This document shows, piece by piece, positions 49,263-59,335 of a stretch of DNA of 64,000 bases; position 1 is the first letter of the stretch, and every line of letters begins with the position of its first letter. The stretch covers positions 675,870 through 739,869 of the forward strand of contig CAUJNA010002746.1 in assembly GCA_963377175.1 (NCBI GenBank), given 5' to 3'. This DNA comes from Effrenium voratum. Taxonomy: Eukaryota; Sar; Dinophyceae; Suessiales; Symbiodiniaceae. Position numbers and translations under genes: made by a program. The notes under the pieces were generated by a model that was not told the origin of the DNA, searched no databases, and saw nothing but the letters and a program-made list of their open reading frames with translations.

Positions 49263-49328
49263 CTGACAAGGACACCCGTGGCGCGCTTCCGCGCGCAGCG
49301 CGCCGAAGCCTCGAGCCGATCGATCCAT
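49263..49328 (-). CDS. Putative first coding exon
   Basis: Begins with an ATG (MDRSARGFGALRAEARHG) and ends CPCQ before gtcag|gtcagt. It is exactly 22 codons and continues in phase into 49028-49091. The frame is also open 5' of the ATG, so this could be an internal exon. An upstream ATG-GT candidate (MDATH, near 49460-49475) is an alternative start. Confidence 0.45.
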
Positions 49329-50033
49329 CGGAAGGGACGAGGAAACGAACCCGGAGGAGTCCGATGGTAACACGGTGACCAAAAACGAGATCCACCTTGG
49401 GTTCAAATGACAGCCAAGCAAACCGCGCACATGGACCAAGGCACAGACCTAGTGGACACTTACATGAGTTGCGTCCATTTTGAGGCCACCTGTGCCGCCT
49501 CTCTCAGGTTTCCCTGCGTGATTGAACGTTTTTTGCCCCTACGTGAGGCGAAAGAATGGACATAGCCTCCCTGTGATACCAAGGTGGGATTCCCATCCCG
49601 ATGTCTAGCTTCATTACGTTTAAAGAAAGATCCTTGGTATCAAACAAGGTGGGTTTGTGTGTGGACAGGCGAACTGCCCCAAATGGGTGTTTTCCTGTGG
49701 TTTCCATTGAGAGCAAACCCAAAACAACTGGCCCTAAAACCAACCAGCCCTCCCCAACCAGTTGCATCTGGGCAAACCACTACAATTCCCAAACTGGAAG
49801 CAAGAGAACCTTCCGGGACCCCCCGTTACCGGACAGAAATCGCTGCTTGTGCCGTTGAGCCGGTCAATTGTCCTGTCAAGGTAGGTACCAGGCTACCCCC
49901 CAAAGTGCTGGCTTTCGGGTTTCCTTTGAACCAACCCCAAAAAAAGGTGGGGGGAGGGATGGGGGGCGCTCCCTGAAAAGAGATCTCCGGCCGCATCTTC
50001 ACCGCGGCTCTCCGCGGAGAACCGGCCTCCGGC

Positions 50034-50135
50034 TCACGGAGGGTTCCCAAAGAACTCCACGGCGCTGCCTTCCCGCATGCCGGCGTCCGCCAGCGTCACG
50101 GTCGGGTGCTCCTCCCGATCCCGCCCGAGGCCAAC
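50034..50135 (-). CDS. Putative terminal exon, ubiquitin-like fold fragment
   Basis: Thirty-three codons plus TGA: VGLGRDREEHPTVTLADAG then MREGSAVEFF. The acceptor is gacag|gtt. The pattern T-L-A-D-A-G-x-x-x-G-S-x-V resembles the last turn and strand of ubiquitin-like domains (family knowledge). If the stop is used, a separate gene ends here about 0.7 kb before the putative ATG exon at 49328. Confidence 0.45.
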   Translation of the reverse strand, partial: VGLGRDREEHPTVTLADAGMREGSAVEFFGNPP

Positions 50136-50810
50136 CTGTCTAAGCAACCCCTGGTTGACAGTGGTTCTTTAAACAACAACTTTCAAGATTCTCCTTTTGA
50201 GGGCCAGGGTGTGCTTGTAATTTGCAAAATCCATGGAACACCCCCCTTCAGCCGAGCTCCATTGAAGTGATGAAAAAGCACTAGCCCCACCTTCTGGGGA
50301 GCATGCACCATCTCTGCAATGGTTTTCTGGGCTCCTTTTGTGGGATTTCTTCAAGTAGTGTGGCTTTCTGGGTTCCTTTTGGGAATTGTTGCACTAATTC
50401 CAAGACCTGCCCAAGTAAAGAACCTGTGTTGGTGAGCTCGGTTTGCCTTCGAATGGGTGAGCTCGATCTTACAATAGGCAGGTGATCTCGCAGTGGTGGG
50501 AACGCAAGATGACGCAAAACCAGTTGTCAAGTGGCTGAAAACATGGATCTGGGCATATTACCAGAATTAACTCCCGAGCTAATGGGCCCTTCAGAGGGTT
50601 GCGGTGAGCTACGATTTGCCCCGACTGGATTCATGGCACAAGGGCCCCCCGGTTGCGTGGGCAAGTGCGAGACCCCGCCCACTTCAGCCTCAGTCGGCCA
50701 TTCAACCGCTGGCTGCTGAAACCGTTGTTCATCCCAATTGACTTGTTACATCCTCCTTTTAGTTCCCACACAAGGGGTACCAGCTTGTTGTTTCAACCTA
50801 GCCCCTGCGC

Positions 50811-50902
50811 CTTGCTGGTCCACCTCTTGCCGGCGAACCTGCAGTGGTACTTGAGCTCATGGGCCAGCGTCACCTTCAAACGACGCGCTGGAGTTTGAGC
50901 AT
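50811..50902 (-). CDS. Internal exon paired with 50034-50135
   Basis: Encodes AQTPARRLKVTLAHELKYHC then RFAGKRWTSK. The acceptor is acgcag|at and the donor is GC (aag|gcgcag). Its phase-0 end matches exon 50034-50135. The basic peptide is unrecognised. Confidence 0.5.
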
Positions 50903-51577
50903 CTGCGTCCCTCTAGTTGAGCCGTTTCACCCGCTGACTTTTGGTTCCACCAACAGGTTCCACTGTCATGGCTACAAAGGCGAATATCGGCTTTCCTATA
51001 AACCTCATGTTGAGCGGTGCTCAATTAGGCGCTGGTCTGATTTGGCCCTCTACAAAAACCAGGGCTTCGAACCCCCCCCGAGAAGAAAGTAGTCTTTAAA
51101 CGCTCCACAAAAATTTGGGCCAAACAACTCCCAAAAGGTGACCTTTTGGAAAACTAGACGGCCCTGGTAAATGGAATAAGACCAATTTAAACTAAGTAAA
51201 CTAACCAAACTAACCTAAAAAGGACACCTATGCCTCCAACTTGAACCAATGACAAAGCAACGCCGGATCCCCGACATGAGCCGTGGAATCAACAAAGTTG
51301 TTCTCCAGTCCCCGTACTCATGTGGGGCAAATGAGCCAGCGGCCCTCGTATGTAAAAGACATAGGTGAGACCGCGTGTCGCCAAATCGACGACCCCAGCC
51401 CAAACCCCAGCGGCAGCCGTTGCCATCCCCTATATTAGTTTTCGGGGGGGATATCTTCTGTGTAAGTACACATACTGTGCTTCAACTTGGCCTACATCTG
51501 GGATACCCGGACATTATAATACATACTTAACTATATATTATGTGTATGTGTAAGTAGATATCTAGATATATATATAT
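50903..51577. other. Flank left of retroelement, no gene seen
   Basis: The segment 51136-51236 repeats 7412-7520 (shared ending cctaaaaaggacacctatgc). The sequence becomes AT-rich from 51500 (tatata tracts), directly abutting the retroelement end at 51578. Confidence 0.5.
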
Positions 51578-51902
51578 AAAGATTCATTCTGGCTTGCTCT
51601 TTTTCCGCGCTGCAAGACCAGATTTGTCTGAAAAATTGAAACTTGAAACTTGCATTGAAAACTAACACCTCTTCCCACTAGGTTCTTCAAGACCCCGGGG
51701 TCTTCCTGGCCAAGCCCAGGCAAGCCCCAGCCCCAGCCTTGATTAAAGACCACCCCACTTTGTCTGGCCAAGCCCAGAAACTAAAAGGGGGTTGAGTCTT
51801 TTGAGTCGGATTACCCCTCGACTCTTTAAAACTTCAACCGCCGTCATCCCTCAGGGCGGTTTTGAAAAGGGTCGGTTTACCCCTCGACCTCACTTTTGAC
51901 CT
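51578..51902. repeat. B2: 325-bp terminal split direct repeat
   Basis: Apparently identical over its full length to 51983-52307 at an offset of 405 bp. The outer end starts aaagattcattctggc. It contains an internal partial duplication (ggattacccctcgac / ggtttacccctcgac) and a ccgcc...gggcgg hairpin. Confidence 0.95.
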
Positions 51903-51917
51903 GGGCGGGAGGGTGTG

Positions 51918-51983
51918 GCCCGCAAGCCGAAATCTGGCGGAACGCAAACCGAATTCATCTTTACATGCCGGGCCGTTACATCA
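51918..51983. repeat. A2: 66-bp split direct repeat
   Basis: Matches A1 at 59295-59360 (gcccgcaagccgaaatctgg ... ccgttacatca). It lies between B1 and B2, overlapping B1 by one base at the junction. Confidence 0.95.
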
Positions 51984-52307
51984 AAGATTCATTCTGGCTT
52001 GCTCTTTTTCCGCGCTGCAAGACCAGATTTGTCTGAAAAATTGAAACTTGAAACTTGCATTGAAAACTAACACCTCTTCCCACTAGGTTCTTCAAGACCC
52101 CGGGGTCTTCCTGGCCAAGCCCAGGCAAGCCCCAGCCCCAGCCTTGATTAAAGACCACCCCACTTTGTCTGGCCAAGCCCAGAAACTAAAAGGGGGTTGA
52201 GTCTTTTGAGTCGGATTACCCCTCGACTCTTTAAAACTTCAACCGCCGTCATCCCTCAGGGCGGTTTTGAAAAGGGTCGGTTTACCCCTCGACCTCACTT
52301 TTGACCT
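51983..52307. repeat. B1: 325-bp internal split direct repeat
   Basis: Copy of B2. Its high-coordinate end overlaps the last codons and stop of the recombinase ORF (52282-52307). Confidence 0.95.
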
Positions 52308-53313
52308 TCTTTCCACGTCCCCCAGTCCTGCCTTTGGCATGCTCAAATTTCGGCAACGATGCTTTGACCGCGGCCAGATACTGGCTTTTGAACACCCCCA
52401 CATCCGGATGGTTGGGTGTTTTCATTTCCGCCTGAATGGCTAAACCTTCATTGAGGTAAATACGGGCAGTCTTCTGAGCCTGCCAACGTCCTTGGACAAG
52501 AATCTTATCCAAAGACCCATGCTTGCGAAACCAAAAGGTTGCCCCACCGCGCCTTAAACTGTATGGACGAAATTCAAAAGCGTCCAAGTGCAGATCCTTG
52601 AGATACTGCGCGAACTTCTGACGCCACGTATGGGGCGCGGGACACAAATTGACGGGAGTCGCCGACGACTCTTTCCACTGTGTGAGTCGCCGAACTACAT
52701 CCGCGACTGACACGGTGACGCTTTCGGCAGCACCCTGCCGCTTACCAGCCTTGGTAAGACCCAGTGAAATGACTGCGGGAGTAAATCCAACTCCCGGAGA
52801 AACATGGGATTTCATGATACCCAAAATTTCGCCAGTCCTCAACATGGAATAGAAACCGACAAGGAGCGAAAGGGCAAAAAGCGGATCCTTCCGGAAAAGC
52901 GCGAGACCAACTAGCGCGTGAAGGATATCTTCGGAAATTGGAGGCGCACGATTTGGCATTTCATTGGAAACCCAAGTCTTCATGAGCCTCCAGCTTTGCT
53001 GGAGCTTGCCTCGTACCTGGGGTTGCGCATCTTGTATGGCGGCTAAAGTATCAGACCCCAGGGCCCTGCCTTCACCATTTGCCCATAAATGCTCCAAATA
53101 TTCGCCGACCAACTCATCCAAAAAGGATTGATCAGTCGGAAGTACCTTCCCATTAAATTTGAGGAAGGAGAAAAATCCTTTCAAAGCTCGGTCATACCGG
53201 ACACGAGTAGCAGGTTGAACAGTGATTTGTTTCAAACTTCCAAGTCGCTTGCGAATTTTGACCCTGTCTTCTTTGGTTCTCCCTTCCACACATTTAGGGC
53301 TCATTTTACCCAT
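52282..53313 (-). CDS. Retrotransposon tyrosine recombinase (343 aa)
   Basis: Integrates the reverse-transcribed circular copy by site-specific strand exchange through a covalent 3'-phosphotyrosine. The N-terminal part (about residues 30-120) looks like a SAM-like core-binding domain. The catalytic part shows LRTGEI with Arg159, a candidate Lys188, YSLRRGG with Arg254 (the usual His of H-x-L-R is Tyr251), GRW at 275-277, and ARIYL with the nucleophile Tyr286. The start ATG lies inside the end of the RT ORF (13-base overlap, ATGGGTAAAATGA), so translation may depend on termination-reinitiation or a frameshift. The C-terminal tail is basic (GRGKKVKSE), and its last codons lie in repeat B1. Length and motif spacing fit DIRS/Ngaro-type recombinases rather than DDE integrases. 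Confidence 0.88.
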   Translation of the reverse strand: MGKMSPKCVEGRTKEDRVKIRKRLGSLKQITVQPATRVRYDRALKGFFSFLKFNGKVLPTDQSFLDELVGEYLEHLWANGEGRALGSDTLAAIQDAQPQVRGKLQQSWRLMKTWVSNEMPNRAPPISEDILHALVGLALFRKDPLFALSLLVGFYSMLRTGEILGIMKSHVSPGVGFTPAVISLGLTKAGKRQGAAESVTVSVADVVRRLTQWKESSATPVNLCPAPHTWRQKFAQYLKDLHLDAFEFRPYSLRRGGATFWFRKHGSLDKILVQGRWQAQKTARIYLNEGLAIQAEMKTPNHPDVGVFKSQYLAAVKASLPKFEHAKGRTGGRGKKVKSEVEG

Positions 53314-56300
53314 TTTTTCCGGACACTACGCCGACTCGGTCGGTCGGCTGGATTCTGGGACGTGTGGACATACGCCCACACCGGAAAACAACGGGAGGCC
53401 AAAAGAAGACAATTGATGCGGGTCAAAGTTCTGCGAAGTTTGCGACTGCTGGTACGCCCTCGGGCAAGGGAATGCATGCATACTAAACTGTCCGTCAAGT
53501 GAATAAATTTGGCACGAGCCACTTTGCGTTTCTCAATCCACCACCTGACACTGGTTAAAATGGCCCGGAGCTCCAGGCAATTAATGTGCTCGGGGTCTCC
53601 TTTCCAACCCCACCCAGCAACAGTCACCCACCGCCAACACTGCGAAGGGATACTAGCCCGCAACCTATGAAACTTCAACTGTTCCTCGGCGGACGAGTGG
53701 ACTAAAATATCCTCTCCCTTCAAACTGACATGGTTGAGGAATTTCTTGGCGAGAGTGAGCTCTTCCTCCTTCGACCCTCTTTTCCGGGAAAACGATAGGG
53801 GGGGTCGCTGCAAAAAATCCATAAAGTTGCGTCCTGTGCCAGGCCTTGTAGCCTCCACTGCGTCTGAAGGGGTCAATTGCGGGCATAGACCCAATACTGA
53901 TCCCAAGCAGCTCAAAAGAAAAGTGATAACTGTCACGTTCCACGAATTACCAATAAGCGTGAGCCGTGTATCAGTCCTTTGTGTGGGAGTTGCACCACTT
54001 TTCGGGAGGCAGCTCTCAGTGTAGTTGATGGGAAACCCCATCATTGCCTCTCGCTCCCGTACATTGGGCAGACGAACCTCGCCAGCCTTGTTGAAAAGAC
54101 AGTAACAAGTCCTGTACTGGTAAGGGGGGAAACGAAACGAATCGTCTTCCCATCTCTGACGCTCCTCAGGGGAACACTTGTTGAGTCCCGCCGGCCTGTG
54201 CCCAGGGAAATTTCGAGGTCGAGATGTGGTAAAGGTCGGTAGTTTCTCAGTTCCCCTCATGGACCATCCAGGTTCTAAATAAATGCTGGGGTCAATAGAG
54301 GCGTCAAGCTCGATGTCAACCACGGCTCCGTCCTTCCTATGAACGTTTGGCAAGTCAGGGACCTCCCAATCAAACCAGTAAAGTCGAGGTCGATGTGCGA
54401 CTGAAACTCCTGCTGCATCAATTCGAACGGGTGATAGCTCCACAGATGCTGACATAAGGAGACGGTCTGTGTCGTCCATTGAAGCAACTGACTCCATAAG
54501 AAGGCGAACTTGACACCAGGGAAAAGCCTGTTTAACCAGTTCCAGTATCCTAGGAACATGAGCGAACAAGCACGACCGTTCGTCCTTAAGGGCCCCTTTA
54601 CGGTCAGCGTTGAGTCCACTGACACCTTGGCACGGGGGCCCCGCTCCCACGATGATCAAACTTGCCTGCGAAAAACGAGTGGCCCAACCCTTTACCACCT
54701 CGGCATCCACCGTAGTAACATCCTCCCACAAAAGGGAGGCAGGATACCTGGATTCTGTAACCCTCCTGGCCTCTGCGTTCTTCTCGACAGCAATGTGACC
54801 CAGCAATGGCAGCCGCGAGGCCTCCGCCGCAACTCGAAGTGCACCAATGCCATCGAAGAGCCCAATGGTCACCACCCCGCAAAAATCAAAGGGTTCAGGA
54901 AGGTCACCTCGCTGTGGTCTTTGGGAGGCTATAACTCCCCACGGGCTCAGGCCCTTGCTCCGGGTTACGCCTCCCCCCGTCGACGAAGCGTCACTGGCTG
55001 TAACCATCCCCTGGATCTCTGTGCGGAAATCAAAATGTGCAAGGGGAACCAAACCCACAAACCTCAAGATCTCCATCTTGACCAACTCAGGAGTACGTAG
55101 GACGGATCCGTCTCTCAAACCTTCGAAGCTCTTAATATAAGACCATATGTGGTTCAGCGCCGAAAGGAGGGGCCTACGGAACATAGTCATATAAACGAAA
55201 CCCCCTCCCACAATCTGAGCTTGTCGTTGCGTGCTAAAGGTAGAACCGGCTAATTTCAGCCCCAAAACCACATACTTCAGGATCTTCTCCACCTTTGGAT
55301 AAGCAACGCCACGCACCCCGTCAACCACAGCTCCCTGTACTTCAGCCTGAGATTGAAGGGCCACAGCTTTCTTTGGGTGCCTTGGGATGTTCCAACTTGC
55401 ATACGCCTCCTGAAGGGCTAACACAGTAGGAGTCAACTCTCCCTTCACCGTGGCGGCTAGGTCCTTGTTCACCTTTATGAGCTCGTCAAAATTGTCCAAA
55501 TAAATACGGAACATGTTGCTAGAAGAAGGAAAGGGCCTGTCACGCCTCAACTCCTGATCCCCTCCATTTAGGCGACCAGAGTTCATCAAGCCCTGCCGCA
55601 AAACATACCGATGTACATGTTGGGCAATGCTCACAGAATTCTTGAAACCCATCGGAAGAACAGTCGCAGCCAGGTAACATGTACCAGATTTCCCTTCACA
55701 GAGGCTTTTAGGCAAGGCGCGGTTGAAGGCCATGAACCTATGCCAAGAAACGGGTACTTTAAAAATGTAAAAGAAACATCTCACGTCCTCGCTTGAAATG
55801 AGAAGGTCCTCATCGATATCCAGCGACAGTGGCCCCATAGAACTCCACGAAGGAAGAGTAGCAATGTCGCCCTCAATACCCCGACAAATACGATTCAAGG
55901 GTATCAAGTTCATGATGAGCCGGTGGACCTCAATCTCGCCTGACCAGTCGCCCTTTGAAACCCCGAAGAGACCATTCAACAGGGGCTTGTCCTGCACGTG
56001 ATAAACCTCTGACTCCTCAATAACTTTGCAAATGCCTCGTTGAACCAGGTTTGTTGCGAGCTCCTCCCAATCCCCGGGAGGAACCATGACCTTTGGCCCT
56101 TTCGTGAACACCTGGTCCTCAACCGGGAGAAGATAGTTCTCGAAGTTCTCAACATAATGCTTGCACCCTGCATCACAAACGTCAGAAAGGGCAACCGTCC
56201 CAACTTCCGAGGGCAATGCAGGGGATAACATCTCCCAAGAAACTGCACGTGCAACCTTGACCTCCTCTCCTTGATAATCAACCCCTTTGACTCTGAAGAA

Positions 56301-56597
56301 CTCACCCCAGTCCAGGAACTCCGCCTTTTCCAGCCACCGACCAGCGGCGCACGCTTCATCCATGAGACCCCCCAAAAGCCGCCGTTGGCAGGGGGTCCCA
56401 TCTCCAACCATGGACACTGGGGAGCCATTAAGATGATTCAATGACCAAATCATGTTCTGAAGAATACTCCTCTCCTCGTCCTTTTTGTTCGGGAATAGTT
56501 TCTTGAGGGAGCAAAAGGCTGATGGCAAGGGAAAGATGTTGCCAATGGACTTGGTCATGCAGCTTGAAGACAAATATTGAAACAGCGATGCTCCCAA
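53301..56597 (-). CDS. Reverse transcriptase - RNase H polyprotein with DNMT3-like cytosine methyltransferase
   Basis: 1098 codons. RT (about 200-480): VHRLIMNLIPLNR, motif A near Asp271, motif B LPMGFKNS (314-321), motif C YLDN (366-369; usually Y-x-D-D), then WNIPRHPKK. RNase H: ASDASSTGGG (534-543) supplies the first Asp, but the rest of the fold is at 985-1095, with INCLELRA (Glu1009), TDS (Asp1036) and NPADRPSR (Asp1085). Between lies a complete C5-cytosine methyltransferase (577-900): motif I GLFDGIGALR, IV GPPCQGVSGLN (Cys656 nucleophile), then NADRKG, VI MESV (Glu702), VIII AHRPRLYW, IX REREAMMGFP, X GNSWNV. N-x-x-RKG, IDA...VSVAHR and GNSW are DNMT3-type signatures. The frame opens at a TTG with no upstream ATG; the first ATG is codon 14, so initiation or frameshift from Gag is unclear. 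Downstream it overlaps the recombinase ORF. Confidence 0.88.
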   Translation of the reverse strand: MGASLFQYLSSSCMTKSIGNIFPLPSAFCSLKKLFPNKKDEERSILQNMIWSLNHLNGSPVSMVGDGTPCQRRLLGGLMDEACAAGRWLEKAEFLDWGEFFRVKGVDYQGEEVKVARAVSWEMLSPALPSEVGTVALSDVCDAGCKHYVENFENYLLPVEDQVFTKGPKVMVPPGDWEELATNLVQRGICKVIEESEVYHVQDKPLLNGLFGVSKGDWSGEIEVHRLIMNLIPLNRICRGIEGDIATLPSWSSMGPLSLDIDEDLLISSEDVRCFFYIFKVPVSWHRFMAFNRALPKSLCEGKSGTCYLAATVLPMGFKNSVSIAQHVHRYVLRQGLMNSGRLNGGDQELRRDRPFPSSSNMFRIYLDNFDELIKVNKDLAATVKGELTPTVLALQEAYASWNIPRHPKKAVALQSQAEVQGAVVDGVRGVAYPKVEKILKYVVLGLKLAGSTFSTQRQAQIVGGGFVYMTMFRRPLLSALNHIWSYIKSFEGLRDGSVLRTPELVKMEILRFVGLVPLAHFDFRTEIQGMVTASDASSTGGGVTRSKGLSPWGVIASQRPQRGDLPEPFDFCGVVTIGLFDGIGALRVAAEASRLPLLGHIAVEKNAEARRVTESRYPASLLWEDVTTVDAEVVKGWATRFSQASLIIVGAGPPCQGVSGLNADRKGALKDERSCLFAHVPRILELVKQAFPWCQVRLLMESVASMDDTDRLLMSASVELSPVRIDAAGVSVAHRPRLYWFDWEVPDLPNVHRKDGAVVDIELDASIDPSIYLEPGWSMRGTEKLPTFTTSRPRNFPGHRPAGLNKCSPEERQRWEDDSFRFPPYQYRTCYCLFNKAGEVRLPNVREREAMMGFPINYTESCLPKSGATPTQRTDTRLTLIGNSWNVTVITFLLSCLGSVLGLCPQLTPSDAVEATRPGTGRNFMDFLQRPPLSFSRKRGSKEEELTLAKKFLNHVSLKGEDILVHSSAEEQLKFHRLRASIPSQCWRWVTVAGWGWKGDPEHINCLELRAILTSVRWWIEKRKVARAKFIHLTDSLVCMHSLARGRTSSRKLRRTLTRINCLLLASRCFPVWAYVHTSQNPADRPSRRSVRKKWVK

Positions 56598-56841
56598 ATG
56601 AACTGCTCCCTCACCAAAGGTAAGGCCCCCCAGTATCTCACCTACTCCCTTCCCTGGCTAGGAGCGCTGTTGGCTCCCTTCATGCATGGCAGTACCTGAA
56701 TTCTTCCACGGTCTGTCATCTTCTGAGGGACGCTGTGGTCCCAGGTCTCATCCTCCTCTGTAATAGTCCAGTCCTCACCTCTCCCATTCGTAGGAGATCT
56801 CCAGGCTGGCGCTTCCTCCTCTTTGCTGACTCCGGCCGTCC

Positions 56842-59335
56842 TTACTTTTTCTCTGCACCTTTGGATCCCTTCTCCTCCTTGCCCTTCTTGCTCTTGCCTT
56901 TGCCGTCTCGTCCTTTTCCTGGCTCTCGCCAACCACCCTTCGGTTGCTGCTCCCTCCCAGGAGCACCTTTTCCAGGGTTCTGCCAGGCACCTTCTCCGCG
57001 GGCTTCCTTTATCGCGATCGCCGCCTCCGCCCGGGTTGCTACTTGAGCTGTCTCCAAGGGGCACAGCTCCATCTTCTGAGCAGTCTGCCACGGCATCCCC
57101 TGAGAGACCTGCTCCAACGATTTCAGGCGCTGCAGCAACAGGTCGATCGCCTCGGCGACCCTCCCTTGGGCCAAGGTCCGCACCATAGGCCAGGGTGAAC
57201 GCCTCTCGGGCCATCGCACCATGGAGCTTCAGCTGAAGCACCGTCCTGAAATAGTGCACTCCCACCGGCGCCAGATCTCTGCTTTGGCCCCACAGCTGCC
57301 CTGAAGCCGCGACCAACGACTTCTTCATCTCGTTGATGGACGCCGCTGCCAAAACTCCTGGGCCTCTTACTCCAACTCTCCTGATCCTCTGCGCCTCCTC
57401 GAACACCCCCGCGTCCTCCTCCTCTGTCGACTCCTCTCCTGAAGAATCCCGATCGGAGGTGTCCATCTGTCTCTGCAGCAGCCTCAGGCTCTTCTTTACC
57501 TTCCTCACCACCTGTCTCCTCACCTTGACATCCGGGTCCATCCCGGTGTTTCCAAACACGGCGCTCAGCTCCTTTGTTGCTTCGACCTTTACTCCTCTCT
57601 TCGCCTTCTTTTTCTTTCTCTTCTTCTTCTTTCTCCTCCGGCTGGATGAGCTGGTCGAAGAGCTTGACTCGCTTCTCGCCCTCTTCTTCTCCATACCTCC
57701 TGCCTCCTTTTCCTTTGCCCTCTTGCTCTTTCTTCCAGCCTTCAAATCTTCCTTCTCCAGCTCGTTTCCCCTCTCTCTCAACGCCGCCATGTCGTCCACC
57801 TGAAACGGCACATGCCCCACCAGGTTGTCCAGCCACGCCTCCCTTGCTCCTGGGAGGCGAAGCCTGACTTTCTTCACGTGGACCAGCCCGTCCTCGCATA
57901 GGCCTGCCACGCAACCGTCCCCGCACATGTGGAGCTTGCATCGGCTCGCTGGGTTCCCTGTCGACCACTTCAGGAGGTCCTCGTTCTCCGTGCCCAGCAG
58001 CCGAACCTCCACGACGACACCTGCTCCGTCCTCTTCGACTCTCTCCACTGTTCCACATAGCGTCACGGGGGCTTCCCAGTAGTTGCCTTCAACCACGATC
58101 AAGCTCTGGCCTGGCCTAATCAAATGTCTCGGCAACTCCACCACGTTCACACTCTCTCCTCTCTCAAACCTCTCTTCAACTGGATCCACCTGTCTACCAG
58201 CCGGCCTCCTCCACACGGCCGGCTCCTCTCTCTCTTCCTCCCCAGCTGGTCTCCTTCGGACCCTAGGAGGAGCTACCGGCAGCCGGGCCAGGGCTTTAGC
58301 TCCTCGGCCTCCCCAGTGCTTTCCACCGCCTTTTCCTTTTCCTCCTCCAAAGCGCTCCCTGAACCTCCTCTGCTGCTCTCTTTTCTTACGCCCTTTGTTC
58401 TTTCCTCTCCTTTCCTCACCTCTGTACTCCTCTCGGGGCCGAATCAGCAGGTCCTCGATGAAGCCCCCCGGGAGCCTCCGCAAAGGGGACCGGCTAAGGT
58501 CCCTCCTGATCTCCTCCTTCTCTCTGCTGTCTGATGCCTCCTCTCTCCTCTCTTCACCTTCAGCCCGTTCCTCAGTGGCCTCCTTGTCCTTTGCAATAAG
58601 CCGCCGGATGTGCCCCTCACTCGAAGTGCTCCTATGCCTCTTCGCCTTATCCTCCTTGCTTGATGACACCGGAGAGGTGGGGGTCCGATGTCTGGCTTCT
58701 CGTGGGCGCTCCTCTTCCTCCTCGCTCGCGACGGGCTCTTCCTTGACCCCCACCGAACCTCCGACCTGGTGCCACGGAAACTCTTCCCTTCCTCTTTTCG
58801 ATTCCTTTCCTCCCGGACTTCTTGTGACCTCTACGCTCTCCTCGCGTTTCCCCCTCGATGACCTGGACCTCTTCCTTTTCTTCTCCTTCTCCCTCTTCTC
58901 CTCTTTCTTCCTTTTCTTCTTCTCCTTCACTCTCTCCTCACCGGCCTCTTTGGCCCCAGCAGCCTCTGCCGCTGAACCTGTGTCGGAGGCCGGGGGGACT
59001 GCCAGGTCCCCCGGTCCTCCCTCAGGAGCTCGAGCTCCCACAGGAGATGCTCCCTCCGAAGGAGCACCTCCTACCCCTCCCGTCCCAGGAGGGGTTGCTG
59101 CAGGGGGCTGGGTTGTCAACCAGTGATCCCGATCCCGAAGGTCCAGGATCTCCCCCTGCAGCAACCTCACACGCTCGAGGGCCCGGCTCCAGAAAAAATA
59201 GGAGCTAGACCCTCGGCACAGATCCCTGACCCTGCTAAGGGTCAGGCACAAATCGCACTGGCACACTCCTTCGGAGGAGTGGCCAGTGGACATAGCCCGC
59301 AAGCCGAAATCTGGCGGAACGCAAACCGAATTCAT
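56842..59335 (-). CDS. Gag-like protein of the retroelement, probable frameshift near 57185
   Basis: Predicted nucleocapsid/structural protein that would bind the element RNA. I start it at the ATG at 59335 (inside A1); ATG 59293, just inside the element, is equally plausible. The open frame continues 5' into the CATA array and should be ignored there. It has an N-terminal C-x-C-x2-C (CQCDLC), long Lys/Arg/Glu-rich runs, a Cys cluster at about 57897-57942 (C-x4-C-x3-C-x4-C), and a C-terminal Lys/Gly-rich tail. After FTLAYGADL near 57185 the sensible continuation (AQGRVAEAIDLLLQRLKS, later ETAQVATRAEAAIAIKEA) is in a different frame, ending at 56842. The original frame runs on to 56642 as low-complexity sequence. 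So either a one- or two-base indel has broken this copy or there is a sequence error. Confidence 0.65.

Noticed and set aside
57123..58058. 311-codon minus-strand ORF overlapping the Gag ORF
   Set aside because: Another frame of the same purine-rich sequence; Arg/Gly low complexity. Only its last part, near 57.1 kb, is in the frame that continues Gag.
58083..59126. 347-codon plus-strand ORF opposite the Gag gene
   Set aside because: Ser/Leu/Pro-rich mirror of the Lys/Glu/Arg-rich Gag coding strand; typical antisense artefact.
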